The position numbers were made by a program, and so were the translations under genes. The notes below the pieces were generated by a model. The model saw only the letters and a list, made by a program, of their open reading frames with translations. It ran no database searches and had not been told where the DNA came from. From positions 4,340,746 through 4,404,745 of the forward strand of contig PYIU01000001.1 in the NCBI GenBank assembly GCA_003415625.1: a stretch of DNA of 64,000 bases, in the 5' to 3' direction. Below, one piece after another: positions 1 through 11,833 of this stretch. The stretch comes from Aquanectria penicillioides. Lineage: Eukaryota > Ascomycota > Sordariomycetes > Hypocreales > Nectriaceae. Within the stretch, counting starts at the first letter, position 1. Each line of letters opens with the position of its first letter.

Positions 1-3000
1 TTGCAGCACACCCAAGAAGACGAAGAGAGCGATACGTCCATCGGTGCTTTCACAGGACACCTCTGGGGGTCGTGGAGGTGGTCAGTGGTTCAATCGGCGT
101 GCTCCAGTGCTCCAGCAACCCCCCGCCGGGGCGCAATGACCCAGTCCAGTGGGCTCTTTCGTCAGTGGCTCCGTCAGCGGCTCCTTCCAGTAGGTTGGCG
201 TTGTCAATTGGGTGCCTACGTCGTACCTAGCTCCATGGGCCTTACGGACAGAGGGGGGCCTCAGAGGGTTCAGCGCGCTCTAGCTTGAATCAAGACAGCT
301 CGACGACGTCTCCCCCTCTGACTCCGGCGAGAGAGCCCTTGAGCTCAAGCGGGGTTGGCAACTCCCCATTCTCGGTCTAGGTCGTTATCTCGGAGGGGGC
401 GGCATCGAATGGCCCAGGCTTCTTTTATCCTCTCGTTTTTTTTTTCTTACTACCGAGTTGGTAGGTAAATTCGAATCCGTGTACGAATACAGCACGGTTC
501 TCACGCACTTTCCCGCTTCCGCTCCTGTCCCAAGAGCCAATGCATACCCGACCAGCTGCAGCCACCACTCTTCTCTGGCCCTCCAGGGCCTCACAAGTAT
601 TAGCGCAGACAACGGGATGCATGCATGCGCTGTTGCGGGTGGATGATGATGTCCGCTCATCACTTTATTCGTATGTGCTTGACTGACCGACTGGGCGTGG
701 GAACCCAGAGGAAGGAAAAAGGAACGTGAAGCATGGCAACATGGGATGACATGGGATGGGGCCATGGATTCTCGATGCTTGCACCCCAGCAGCGTTGGGC
801 TGACAGTTGATTGTCCGGCTGCAAATCCACCGCCCCCAGGAGTCCTAGGCCCAGCAAGCGCCCGAGCAAGGGGCCCCAGCCTGCTCACCCGTTGACTCTC
901 CCGTCGTCCCATCCTCCAGCCCAGGGCATGGGTGCGCGGCCAAATTATCCAGGGCTGCTGGTGGATTGCCTCAAGTACACACTGGCAAGGCTCTCTCTGT
1001 CATTGACTACCCGGCCGCAGCCCAACTCTCAGCCCAAGAACCAAATGACTTGCGCACCCGATCATCATCCTGGCAGCAGCGTGCATGGGTAATGGGGGCC
1101 CAAAAAAAAGAAGAACAAGAAAACCCTCTGTCCTTCTGGACGACATGACAAAGAGACCAAGGGGTAAAGACTCTGGCTTTAGACACTCGCCCACGCGCGC
1201 AGGGATCTATCTTGCAGTCGCAAGGGGACCATGCATCCGCATTGCATAAGTCAAGCTGTCTCCCCCTCGCGCTGAACCGAAAGAATGGCAATGGAAGCAA
1301 ACAATGGCAATCGTCTCTGCTCTGCTGCCACACCCAACCGTCTCAGTGCCGAGTCTCAAAAGCCCCTGGACATCAACGAGGATAACCATCGCTGTCGCCC
1401 GAATTCCATTTCTCAATGATCTATACAGGAAACCACGCGAACCAGAAAACATAAACATAGGCACACGATAACGCCACCCGTGACGCGCTGAACGGTTTGC
1501 AGCGTCTGTTGTTGTCATTTTTCCAACAGATGATCGCCGCCCTCCCAGCTAAGCTTCCCACGTCAACGGCGACAAGCTCACACGCCCGCACCTGGACCTT
1601 CAGCTTAGGCTAGCCTGGGGCAAGCCGGGGCAAGCCCAAAACCAAAAGCGCATCTGGACCAGGGCGGGCGCCGATGGGGGCGCGATGGGGGCGCGATAGT
1701 AAACATGATTGACGCCATGGCATGATTGTAACTAACGGGAAACGTAGAGCCACCAGCACCCCCCAAATGATGTTGTCGACATCTCCATGAAATGTGCGTC
1801 ATGAGTTCTGTCGGTGCTGGGTCCCAATGAGCCCTTTCCGGTTTCATCCACGATGCCTAGGTCAAATCGGTGGACTCGATTATATGCTTTTTGTCCGGAA
1901 TGGAATCATGCCGTGCCAAATGCGATACTGCGCCATTCATGCGCTGCAAGCTTCCAGCATCTTGGGTGGTGACGAGACTTCAGCGGACTGGTCCAGGCGC
2001 GCAAAGGCGCATCGTCGCTGCACCCACTACAGCGGCCACAGAGAAGAGAAGAGACAAGACGCGACTTGTGTGCGCTGCGAGACAAATCGCAACACGATGC
2101 ACCAAGCCGACTTGCACATTGATAATGTTGCCCACCCGTCCCCATCCCATCCCATCCCAACCCATCCGCTCACCAAGGGTCCCTTTCACTTCCGGCATGC
2201 CCGCAGTTACGAAACAACCGAACCCTTTTTTTTCTCCATCTCGGGTGTCGCACTGATTCTCTATTGCCCCTCATCTTCTCGATCGCTTCGATCACTCCCT
2301 GGTCCATGGACTCCATCGTCTAGACACCGGATGCATCTCCCCGCTCACCAGGGCTCGTCGAATCTAGCGTCGACGTAATCAATTAGCGTTCCTTGCCTTG
2401 CGGGTTCTCGTGAATCTCGTCTGCTCTACGTACAACTCTGGTGGTCTTTCTTTCTCCGTCTTATTCTCCTACCTTGTCTCCCTTTTTGGTTCCCCTGTTA
2501 CGGATACAGATTTCTTTCATCGGACTTGGCAAACCACTCTCCCTACACCATCTCAGCTAAGCCCACCCACCACTACCCACCCAATTTGTTCGGTCTGGGC
2601 GCTTGTCCCCCCGACAGCCATCAATTAATTGGCGGCCAACACATTGATGTCGGCCAACGGCTGGCACTTATTTGCTTCTCCCACAACCGCCTTGTTCATG
2701 CCATGCATGCATCTTCTCTCCAACCGCCCACTCTCAACCCCCATTCGACAATCCAGACGCCGATCGTTTACACGAACACGGTTCTAGCGGGTGTGGGCGC
2801 AAACTCGCCGTCTTAGGTGCCCGCGCAAGTGGATTTGCGATCAGATGCACAGATGATGATGGTGTGTGGACTCGAGCCAAGGTTTCGCGCCAGGATCGGC
2901 CACGTTCAAGATTCAAGAACAAAGACAAAGGCAAAGAAAGGCCAAGACAAGAACAAAGGCAAGGACAGGATCCGTTCCTCCAATCATCCTGTCACGCATG

Positions 3001-3011
3001 GATGTGTGCGT

Positions 3012-3049
<38 letters not shown>

Positions 3050-4645
3050 AGTGCTTGTCACGCAACATCCCATCCAAGACAGACATCATCTGAACTCTCG
3101 ACAAACAAACGAGGGAGGGAGAGACAGAAAAAAAAAAGATTAAAAAAAAGGAAGAAGAAAAAGGAAAAGGCCCTTTTCCCCTCCCCCTCTCCCGACACAC
3201 TGGCACACCCTGCTAAAGTGCGCGCGAAACGTCGGCCCCCTTGTGCCTCGTGGCCCCCAGCTCGAAGATGGGGTGCAAGCCCGGTTCCTCGGGGTGCACC
3301 GCAGGGGCCCTCGTCGCCGGTCCCCGTTCCCGTTCCCGTTCTCCGGGGTGTTGTTCGGGGGCGCGGTCCCAATTCGGCAGGCCTTGTAGATGTGACAAAT
3401 TTTCACCACCTCGCCATTGTAATCGCATTCATCCCGTCTGTGTCTCCCACGCTCCCTCCCCTTTTGTGGCCCCCCCCGCGCACCCATTTCATTCATGCAA
3501 CCTTCCCGGCCCTCAGGCTTGCCGTGCTCCTCATCCCCTCCCCCCCTTCTTACTTGAAACCTCCCCCGCCAGTCCGAGCCGTCCCTAATAACGCCTCTTG
3601 AAATGCATCAAGGCCTCTCCCGCTCCCCGCAACCCGTCACAATCCAATGTGCCGTAGCCAAGTCTTGCATACACGTCATTGTGAAGCACGTCAAACAGTT
3701 TCCAATATTCTTCTTCTTATCACTGTCTTATCTCTTAACGGTGTTTCAATATAACCGGTCTAAGTTATACGTCTTCACATCCCGCCACGTTGTTAAGCCC
3801 TTGCTTCACCCTAGCTCTATCCCTTGCAGCTTGACAATATTCGCTTTCACTATCTTTCCCAACCCTTGCCTGTCAAGGCTAGGTCATCCGGTCTTGCCAC
3901 GACCTCTACCGAGACAACTGGTGGTGACACCTGGCGCTGTATGCTTTTCTTTCCTGTCTGAATCTCTTAGTAACACCTCTAGCATCACTTCGAAGCATTT
4001 GGTTGCCTTGTCTTCAGAGAAACGTAAATTGTATTTATTGACTTAATGCAGTACCTAGTTATAACTCCTCTAAACTCCAAATGCCGTCTATGTATACCTA
4101 AATGCGCTGCGAGGATCAATGAGCAGTGGAGAAAGGGTCCATCACTTTAACAGGTCCCTGACTTCCTGCCGCTCAACGCCCCAGCTGGATCTAGGGAATT
4201 AGACTGGTTTCAAAACTGTTCCGAGAGGTGCCAAAAGCAAAAAAAACTGCCAGCCCAACATCCAACCCATCCAACTTTTGTGGCTCCTCCAACATCAACC
4301 TCAGTATGTGCATGTTCCGCATGCGATGTAACACGGAAGACTGGTGTAGTGGCTAGAGTTAATCGGTCGTGTGTCAAGAGGGAAGCAGTGTGAGGCAACG
4401 CCATAGATGCGCGAGTCACTGCCATCGAAAATGCAATCATTTGGGAGCCTATGAGGCAAGCAATGGGGGGTATCAGGCGTTGAAAAATGGTCGTGTCTAC
4501 ATAGATGACAAACTCGTCATCCGGACCGAAAAGGTATGGTATCGGCGGGCAGAAATCGACTTCGGTCGAACTGCAAGACGCCCTGGATGGCGGTGCGATA
4601 AGAGAAGAAGAAAAGGGTAGGACAAGATGCAGAAGGAAAGAGAGA
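1..4645. other. Gene-free region with pyrimidine-rich strand
   Basis: No coding region is supported here. Open frames exist (the longest is about 309 codons, at 2672-3601 on the plus strand) but their translations are low-complexity, rich in Pro, Ser and Cys, and have no recognisable domain. From about 2200 to 4050 the plus strand is strongly pyrimidine-rich, as in long fungal promoters and leaders. It contains a TG microsatellite near 3017 and an A-rich stretch near 3127-3150. The 3' untranslated region of the THP3-like gene must lie at the right end. Confidence 0.5.
3017..3043. repeat. TG dinucleotide microsatellite
   Basis: Uninterrupted TG repeat of 27 bp, preceded by a degenerate TG-rich stretch from about 3004. 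It lies inside the gene-free left end. Confidence 0.9.
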
Positions 4646-6307
4646 TCAAATCTGGCCTTTGATGTCCACTTTCCGGAAGGCAGAGGATCGTGCGCTCTCA
4701 AACAGAGAACCGGCTTTGCCGGTCAAGAACGCAATGTACTCCGTCCGGTCTTCCAGAAGGTGTTGACCTTGATAATCGATGATGAATTGGGCTGCATCAG
4801 CATCAGACTCGAAGCCGAGTTCCTCAGTGATGAAACGCAATTTAACATCTGGCTTGTATCTATAAAAACGTTAGCACGAGAGGTTCACTCTCTTCCCGTG
4901 TTGATGAACAGAACAAACTTACGCTTTGCAAATGTTGCACAACGCAGCAAGCCGCTCTCGGACAACGAACATATCCATGAGATATGCTCCCATGTTAGGG
5001 GTGTCCAAGTAAAGCTGGAAAAACTTGTGATAGTTCCCCAAAGCCAGTGATGATCGCACATCCAGCGCGTGCTTGATCGCCCTCTCTTCCTTCTCTGCTG
5101 TTGTTAGATCTGCCAAAGTGTCGTTCAACCCGGTTCGGTTGGCAGTGTGAATAAAGTAAAGTATACGATACGCCTTGAATTCGATGGGGTTGCCCTTCAG
5201 ACCCAGGGCAAACAACGATCGTAGCTGGGTCTGGCATTGATTATACTCACCGATATCCCCCTTCTCCAAGGCAATGCGGGCATGGATTTCATAGACCGAG
5301 ACGGTAAATTCGTTCTTGATGCGCTGGACAGTCAGGTCTTGACGCATGGACTTGAACTGATCACAGATGTACGAGTAGTTGCTCTCCTTCTTCCACTTCT
5401 TCTTCAAAAGATCCAGGGTTTGACGCAAGATATGTTCAGGTCTGACTTTAGAAGGGACTGGAGGGGCTGTGAGACGAAGGTACTTCTTCTCCAGAACCTC
5501 ACACGTGCCGACGATGGGGCCGGCTGATGGTGGCGGAGGGCTGGGTGATCTGAACGCCTTGTACTCGGTTTCAAAGCGGCGTTTTCGTTTGTTGGCTTCC
5601 TTTTGGAACTTACTTGACTTCGGTAGGGGTTCGTCCATGGCAGAGCGCTTTTCAGGCGATGGGTGGGTAATACGGTCCTCAAGGGAAGATCGCGAGTTAG
5701 TAGAGCGCCATGGGCTGTCATCAAAATCTGAAGATTTTCGCTTCTTGGGGTTGAGCGAATGCGAGGGGGAAGCAGTCACAGCACGCTTCAGCTCCGCACC
5801 ACGGTCAGCCTTGACAAGGGCCTGAGGTAAGGGCATAGAGTCCCAGTCGATGGAATACAGAGTGCCGTTCTCTTTAGCGGAACCGATGGTGTTCTTAAGC
5901 TTAGCCTCTATCTCCGCACGAGACACAGACGGGTCGTCATTTTGGGGCAGGAAGGATCGTTGGACATAATTTCGGACTGATTCGGGCCAGTCAATTTTCC
6001 CCTTGGCCTGCTCAGGTGCTGGGGTTGCACCATTCACAGGCGAAGCGGTGGTCATTTGGGGTTGTACAGGAGGAGGTGGTGGAGGCACGTATCCGGCATA
6101 CGAGGCAGTTGGGGCGGCTCCGTACTGACCAAATCCTTGTCGGACGGGAACAGGAATGAAGGCAGGGTCTAGTATGGGAGTTAGCATCGGGGTGGTCGCT
6201 GAAAGGAGTCGCGGAGTTGACTTACTGGGTGGGTAGGCATACGAGGCGGGTATCGACTGTTGCGTGACGCCAGGTGCCTGTTGCGTCGCTGACCAACTTG
6301 GCATCAT
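4646..6307 (-). CDS. THP3: SAC3/GANP-family protein, THP3/LENG8-like
   Basis: Likely nuclear protein coupling transcription elongation and splicing to mRNA maturation; yeast Thp3 pairs with Csn12. Three exons on the minus strand: 6307-6226, 6168-4923 and 4859-4646, giving 513 residues. The first ~80 residues are Pro/Tyr-rich and disordered, the middle is basic with Ser-Pro motifs, and the last ~210 residues form the SAC3/GANP (PCI-like) helical domain, with conserved blocks such as EYNQCQTQLRSLF and GNPIEFKAYRILYF. The intron at 4860-4922 has GTAAGT at its donor. The intron at 6169-6225 has GTAAGT, GCTAAC and TAG but is 57 bp with no stop, so its retention would add 19 residues. The start is the first of two tandem ATGs. 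It lies head-to-head with VPS36. Family assignment is firm; orthology to THP3 rather than another SAC3 paralogue is inferred. Confidence 0.85.
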
Positions 6308-6848
6308 GGCGACGAAAATGCTGGGGGTGGAAAAGTTAGTTTACGACGATGGAGGGGCGAAATGACAATATTCGGGACGTTATGGACGACAAAAGCGACG
6401 GGGAGTGATGGGTTTTTGACAGTGAGGAGGAAGAGAGGCGACCGCTGGAGGTATTTTCGGCCCAAAATGTCGTGGCGGTCAAATCTCGTGACCCACCGGG
6501 AGAACCACGGCTATCTGCATACCCTTCTATCTAACTTCATCCACAGTAAGAGCGTATCGCCATAGTGGGGCAGGTGCCTCGCAGGTAGTCCAACTCAACT
6601 CCGTCTCTGGACATCATTCGTGAGCAAGTCACTATCAGGGTTCCAAACTAGATCTCAGTTATCAAGGTCTGTACCGAAGCCTTCCTAGAAGCCCACGATC
6701 TTTTGTCTATAGTTGTGGCGGCCAGCCGTACCGAGAAAACGCTATTACGTCTACCGACCGCCACCTGTTCGTCAGGACATCGAGGGGCTGACAGAATACG
6801 CTACAACGCCATTTCACATTTAACACGTGCTTTGGTTGTACATGACGA
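6308..6848. promoter_or_regulatory. Divergent promoter region, THP3-like / VPS36
   Basis: 541 bp between the start codons of two head-to-head genes. It must hold both promoters and leaders. I recognise no clear TATA box and no coding sequence. Confidence 0.5.
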
Positions 6849-6907
6849 ATGTTTCTAAAACCCATCGACCTCACTACGGCATTGCGGCCCTCCTACCTCC
6901 CGGATGA
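6842..6907 (+). promoter_or_regulatory. Upstream ORF overlapping the VPS36 start
   Basis: An ATG 7 bp before the VPS36 initiator opens a 21-codon frame that ends in TGA at 6905-6907, inside VPS36 exon 1 and out of frame with it. If the transcript starts far enough upstream, ribosomes using this ATG would bypass the VPS36 start. The layout is seen directly; any regulatory effect is inferred. Confidence 0.45.
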
Positions 6908-8872
6908 GGTCCTACTTTTTGTTCAGGATAATGTTGGTTTATATGAGGGGTAAGTTGTTCGGTTGCGGGGTGGCATGAGCCACAGTTGACACACTGCCAG
7001 GAAGTTCAAACTCCCCGACCAGCAAAAAGGCCAGGTTTACCTAACTTCACATCGAATATGCTATGTTGATCAGAGAGAGCCACGGAAAAACTCTGTGGCA
7101 CTTGACCTGAAAGATGTGGATCGTTATGAGTTCTACGCCGGATTCATCAAATCATCGGCCAAGATCACTCTAATACCAAAACCACCAAAACGGGCATCAT
7201 ATCACGCTCGCGTTCTTTCCAGTGCATCTAATCAATCAAGGAGTGCTGCTGGTTCGCCGGGAAATTCAGGGACGCCCTATAGGCCCCCATCTGAACCTCC
7301 AAACGTGACAGCCGCTACCTGGGTCTGTACCATATGCAGCTTCTCGAATCCGGTTCCTTCGAATTTTGATCCTTCTTCTGCGAACGCTCACACACCACTT
7401 CCACCGTGTTTGGCTTGCGGTATCAAGCCAACTTTAAGCCATGTTTTGAAGGCAGCGATAGCTGGTGCAAATAGCCGCCCATCTCCTGCTGCAGCTCTCC
7501 CAACCACCGCACTGCCCTTACGGCCAGCACCTTTCGAGCCCCGGCCCATGGCCGAAGTCCAAAATGGTCTACTAGAATCACAGACAAGCGAATCTTCTCA
7601 TGCTAGCTCAAATGGTGCAAATGGGGCTGAGGCGTCATTCCACTGCCCCCGATGCACCTTTTCTAACCATCCTTCACTGCTATCCTGCGAGATGTGTGGA
7701 GCTCCTCTCGTTACTCGAGATATTCCGGTCTCTGCTCAACAAGACTCAATGACAGACAATATGAGAACTGCATCGCCCGGTCCAATGAAAGACATGAAGG
7801 ACCAGACTAAAGGTACTCAGAGTGGAGTTGGCACCATGGAGAGCATTAAGCTCTCGTTCCGAGGAGGCGGAGACAAAATCTTCTACGAGCGATTGAAAGG
7901 CTCCATGACTCAACGCAAATGGCTTCTCCAGGACGCTCCTCCTGCTCCAAAAAGTAATCGACTTATGAATGAGGGCAATAGCGCAGATTCCACAGGGAGC
8001 CCATCCGGCGGTCGAGCAAAAACTGCCGGTATCGCTGGTTTAGAACAGTTGGGTTTGAGTCTGCGAAAGAATAATGAAATCTTGATTGGGAACGCTTTTG
8101 AGGATCTCGAGGCCCTGATGGCTTCAGCCAAGGATGTCATTGCCCTCGCTGAACGGTTTGCACGACAAGCAAATAATGGACAGGACAGCGCAACAGCAGA
8201 GGAGAACGCCATTCTGGCGGAATCGGCGAGCCAGTTGGGCCTCATTACCACGAAGGATATTGTTGGAGGAGGCGGTTCAGAATCGCTTTACTTGTCTGAA
8301 CTTTCTCGTAACCTAGCTGAGTTCCTGACCGATGACTCGAGAGGCGTTCTCAAGAAGGCAGGCGGCATCATCACTCTGGTTGATCTATGGGCGATGTTCA
8401 ACAGAGCTCGTGGTGGCGTTGAACTAGCAAGTCCTATGGACTTTGAGAAGGCCGCTCGCCTCTGGAGCAAGCTCAAACTTCCTGTGCGTCTACGAACATT
8501 TCGGAGTGGCGTCATGGTCGTGCAGAGCCGTGACCGCACCGACGCCACCACCATCAAGGCCCTTCTGTCCTGGCTTCAGGACCTCCACGAGTTCCCCCTG
8601 ACCGCGAGGTTCCCTGGGATTGGCAGCAATTCGGTCGTGGCGTCACTGCGCAAGAGGCAGCCGAACGATTTGGTTGGAGTCTTGGTGTGGCTGAGGAAGA
8701 GTTGCTCATGGCTGAAGAGAAAGGCGCACTATGCCGCGAGGAGGGTCTTGAAGGGCTAAAATTCTGGGTCAACTACATTTGGAATGGAGAAAAGCAGAAG
8801 ATTCCCAAGACCGAGGAGCGAAAGGAGCATGACAAGATTTTGAAAGCACTAAAGCATAGCGGACTTATATGA
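6849..8872 (+). CDS. VPS36: ESCRT-II subunit VPS36 (apparent 1-base frameshift)
   Basis: ESCRT-II component that binds ubiquitin and phosphoinositide on endosomes and sorts cargo into multivesicular bodies. Exon 1 is 6849-6949, the intron is 6950-7000 and exon 2 runs to TGA at 8870-8872. The GLUE domain starts at residue 1 and is split by two NZF zinc fingers (about residues 141-178, starting WVCTICSF, and 247-270, starting FHCPRCTF), as in yeast Vps36. The second half of GLUE contains SIKLSFRGGG, and the EAP30-type winged helices follow. The frame that carries the gene stops at 8759, yet the conserved C-terminal end (FGWSLGVAEEELLMAEEKG onward) continues in another frame. One missing base in the C run at 8594-8598 accounts for it; with it restored the protein would be about 657 residues. 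No intron fits. A real truncation would delete the last winged helix. Confidence 0.9.
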
Positions 8873-9254
8873 TCACTATCGAGGCATAGCGAGGACATGG
8901 CTAGACACATACTTATACGACCTGGGCGTTTCGGATGGGAATTTAGTGCATGCAAGACGTTTTATAGATCCATAGGTTTGTCTAAAGATATTGGGTTGTC
9001 TCGCTAGAGGGTCACTACATCACTATTTGAGCAAATGAATATGAAAGTCGGAGGCTTTGTTTCATTCAGTTGCATCTGGTCATTAAACTGGTATTTCCGC
9101 CGATCCATCCATTCAATCCATCGATCTGTTTCGACAACCGGAACTCCGCCACCAAGCCTTTTAACTCCATGTAAACTCTGAATGGGTATCTGTAATCCGA
9201 TTACACTTTCAATACCGCAGGGGAAATCGAATCAAGGCGCCGGGCATGCCCCCT
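8873..9254. other. Convergent intergenic region
   Basis: 382 bp between the 3' ends of VPS36 and the CENP-B-like gene. Nothing recognisable beyond AT-rich sequence of the kind expected for two opposed 3' untranslated regions. Confidence 0.5.
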
Positions 9255-10437
9255 TTACACTACAACATGAGTAGATAGATGCTCCACTGCCTCTTTAATG
9301 GTGCGCAACATCCGCTGGTTGACGCAGAAAGGGCACCTGACGGGTCGGTCATGATGAGAGACAGGCCCATCGGAATTGATTGGTGTCAGGGTAAGTTCGG
9401 GAGCAATTTCCTGCCCGGGTGTTCCGGTGTAGCGTGAGACCGACGATGCCCGTCCGCCAGGTGTGGTCAGAATATTGGGAGGCAGCGCGGCCCTCTCAGC
9501 ACGGTCACGCTCTTCGCGCACTGCAGCAGCCTGTTCCTCTGCAGCCTGTTCCTCTTGCTGGAGTTGGCGCAGCGCATTTTGTAAAACGACCTCAGGGTCG
9601 TCATCCGCATACATGGGCTGATCAGGCTGTGGGGGAGGAATGGCTGGTTCGTTTGTGACCATGGGAGGGGGGGCGGTTGTTGATGGCTCAGCCTACGAAT
9701 GATTTCGTCTCGGACCAAAGCACAGGTATGGAGACTGGCCTCAACGCCAACAACGCGAATGACTTCTTCTTTGATAGCTGCTGGGCTAGTGTCCTGGGCG
9801 ATATCGATGAATCGTGGGAGACAGTCGGCAAGATAATTGATATCTTCAGCCGGGTTCATGAGACCATCCCCATGGCGGCGTTGTCTTCGAACAAGCAGAC
9901 CATATCTCTTCTTAAACCGGTGAATCCAACCCGGGGAGAACTCGGGGGGTTTTCTTCCTTGTACCGGGGTAACTGGTTGAAGATTGTCTTGGCCTTTTCG
10001 CCGAGCTCCTCGTTGGTAGGTTGACGGCCAGAGGCCTGGACCTGCTGGTACCAAAGAAGCACGAGCTTCTCTACGTCAGGCCAATTGCCAAAACGGAGAC
10101 GGGAGCCGGAGAGCTGAGGATTGTCGCCGTCGAGTCGCGAGTATTTGGGAGAGAGCGAGTGGGAGACGGTCGATTGGCTGATCTGCTGGCCGTACTGGGC
10201 GTAGAACCAGTCAATGCAAGCCTTGTGAGAAGGGCGGACAGTCTGGCTGTTGGCCCATCGGCGAAGAGCTCGGCGCTGGTCGAGCGTGAGCGAGTGGCGC
10301 TCCTTCGGGGCAGAAGTATTGACGGGCGCAACGGGCGACACCTGAGCGACCTGCGCGACTTGGGCGGCGGCGGCGACGGGCGAGAGGTCGGGGGCCGGAG
10401 CGGCGACCAGGGCCGGGTCGGTGGTGGCAGCCGACAT
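9255..10437 (-). CDS. CENP-B/Tc5-type helix-turn-helix protein (two apparent frameshifts)
   Basis: Putative DNA-binding protein of the CENP-B / ARS-binding group related to Tc5/Fot-type transposase N-termini. The coding signal crosses three frames. Residues 1-45 are Ala/Pro/Val-rich, ~46-100 form a first helix-turn-helix (LTLDQRRALRRWANSQ), and ~121-180 form a CENP-B/Tc5 HTH (EKLVLLWYQQVQASGRQPT, then WIHRFKKRYGL). A long helical region follows, then a Glu/Ala coiled coil, and a C-terminal CPFC...EHLSTH zinc-finger-like motif. Frame changes fall in the G runs at 9944-9949 and 9667-9673; one missing base in each gives a continuous protein of 394 residues. No DDE nuclease domain is present, so it is probably a domesticated or host DNA-binding factor and not an active transposase. 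If the breaks are real it is a pseudogene. The start at 10437 is the first ATG of the frame. Confidence 0.7.
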
Positions 10438-11833
10438 GCCCAGGACGGCTATCTCCTTAAGAAGGTGTGGGTTCGGGATTTTGGGGGATGGGGGGGATCG
10501 CGGAGATGGCTATCGTTGTATCCGAAGGGGCGTGCGTGGGCGGTGGGATGTTTTCGATTAAGGGAGATAGATGGTGGTCTTCGCGAAGAAATGTCGATGA
10601 CGGGGGAGGATGAACAGTGCCCGATCACTCACGTGATGCCCACCTTAGGCAGCTACCATTTGCTTGATTCGTTCGCTCATGGTCGTCCATGTGCAATTGC
10701 CTTATGTAAGCACCGATATTGGAGGGGCCAAGAATTGCATGCCTTAAACTAGTTGCATTTTCGGAACGCTTGTTGGCAATGAGGGCAGATATTGTTAAAT
10801 CACTGTTCAAGCAGTTACGCGATACTTCAATACTTGCTTTGTTCCTGGTCAGGCCTTGAAATTGTCAAGCGGCCAAGAGACAAAAGCATTCATGTATGAG
10901 ACATGTCCAATAACGTCTATGCATTTTGGCCACCCCTCGATATTCACCTATTCTCCTCCTGTGCATGAATTGGCGCTCCCGCAGGGCTTTTGAAAATGCG
11001 CGTCCTCAAATCTCCGTTGCTCAAAATTGCACTTCCATCGGAGCAAGCCAATATTATGAATAGTCAAATGCTGAGAACAAACTACTTGCCCCGGAAAAAC
11101 AAGACCAGGGAATGTCAATGCAGCATAATTCAACAATGTAGTTTCGAATTTATCAGTAGATAAACTCCCGCAACATGGAACCTCGTACGTGAAATGTCTC
11201 GCGGGGAAGTTCTCCCGGCCGACACCCGTAACACCCGGGCATCATATCCCGCCTTCCCCAATCTGACGACGCAACTTTTGATGAGGGTGCATTCCAATCC
11301 TCCCCCGCCGCCACTCCACCTTCTACGTTGGGAGTCAGTCCGTGTTGCGTGGACTTCTACGCCGCCTGTCCACCCTCTATACCCGATGTAACGCTCATGC
11401 AATCCATGTCAAAAAACCAAGAAATTTCGGTGCAGAATGACATGTATCCCGTCTTCGTAGAACCACTTGAGGACTCGTCGATCCCAGGCTGGAGTTCTTG
11501 GCTATTCAACCCTGGCTGTCGGATCCTAGTGCCATGCACGCTACAGACTCCCCACTTGGAAACACCACTGGAGATTTGACAACAGAGTCGTTCAGTGCAT
11601 GTCCCCGAGCAAGGGTCGGCGCTTGTTCCTTGCCATGTGGGCTTACTGTGTAAACCGCTACGTACTCAGTCAGCTCCCTGCTAAACCAGAGTCAATGCCA
11701 CACACGTGGACCCAACATTCAGTGACCCGTTCGCCCGCTCAGTGAGCAAGGGTTCAGTCCCTGACCTCTGAGTATCTCGACGCTAGCAATCCCACGCCAG
11801 CTTCCCAGTTTTGAAAGCACCAAATACACTATC
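10438..11833. other. Intergenic region
   Basis: 1.4 kb between the start of the CENP-B-like gene and the dehydrogenase gene, so it carries promoters for both. Short open frames on either strand show no domain. Nothing else recognised. Confidence 0.45.

Noticed and set aside
2672..3601. 309-codon open frame on the plus strand
   Set aside because: Low-complexity translation spanning the TG microsatellite and A runs, no domain, no neighbouring exons.
3603..4046. 147-codon open frame
   Set aside because: Composition follows the pyrimidine-rich strand (Phe, Leu, Ser); no family resemblance.
4505..5050. 181-codon plus-strand frame
   Set aside because: Antisense shadow of the THP3-like coding region.
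8594..8700. Intron near the VPS36 3' end to explain the frame change
   Set aside because: The conserved sequence is continuous across the break, leaving no room for an intron of 45 bp or more.
9255..10437. Active Tc5/Fot-type transposon
   Set aside because: No DDE domain and no terminal inverted repeats seen around the gene.
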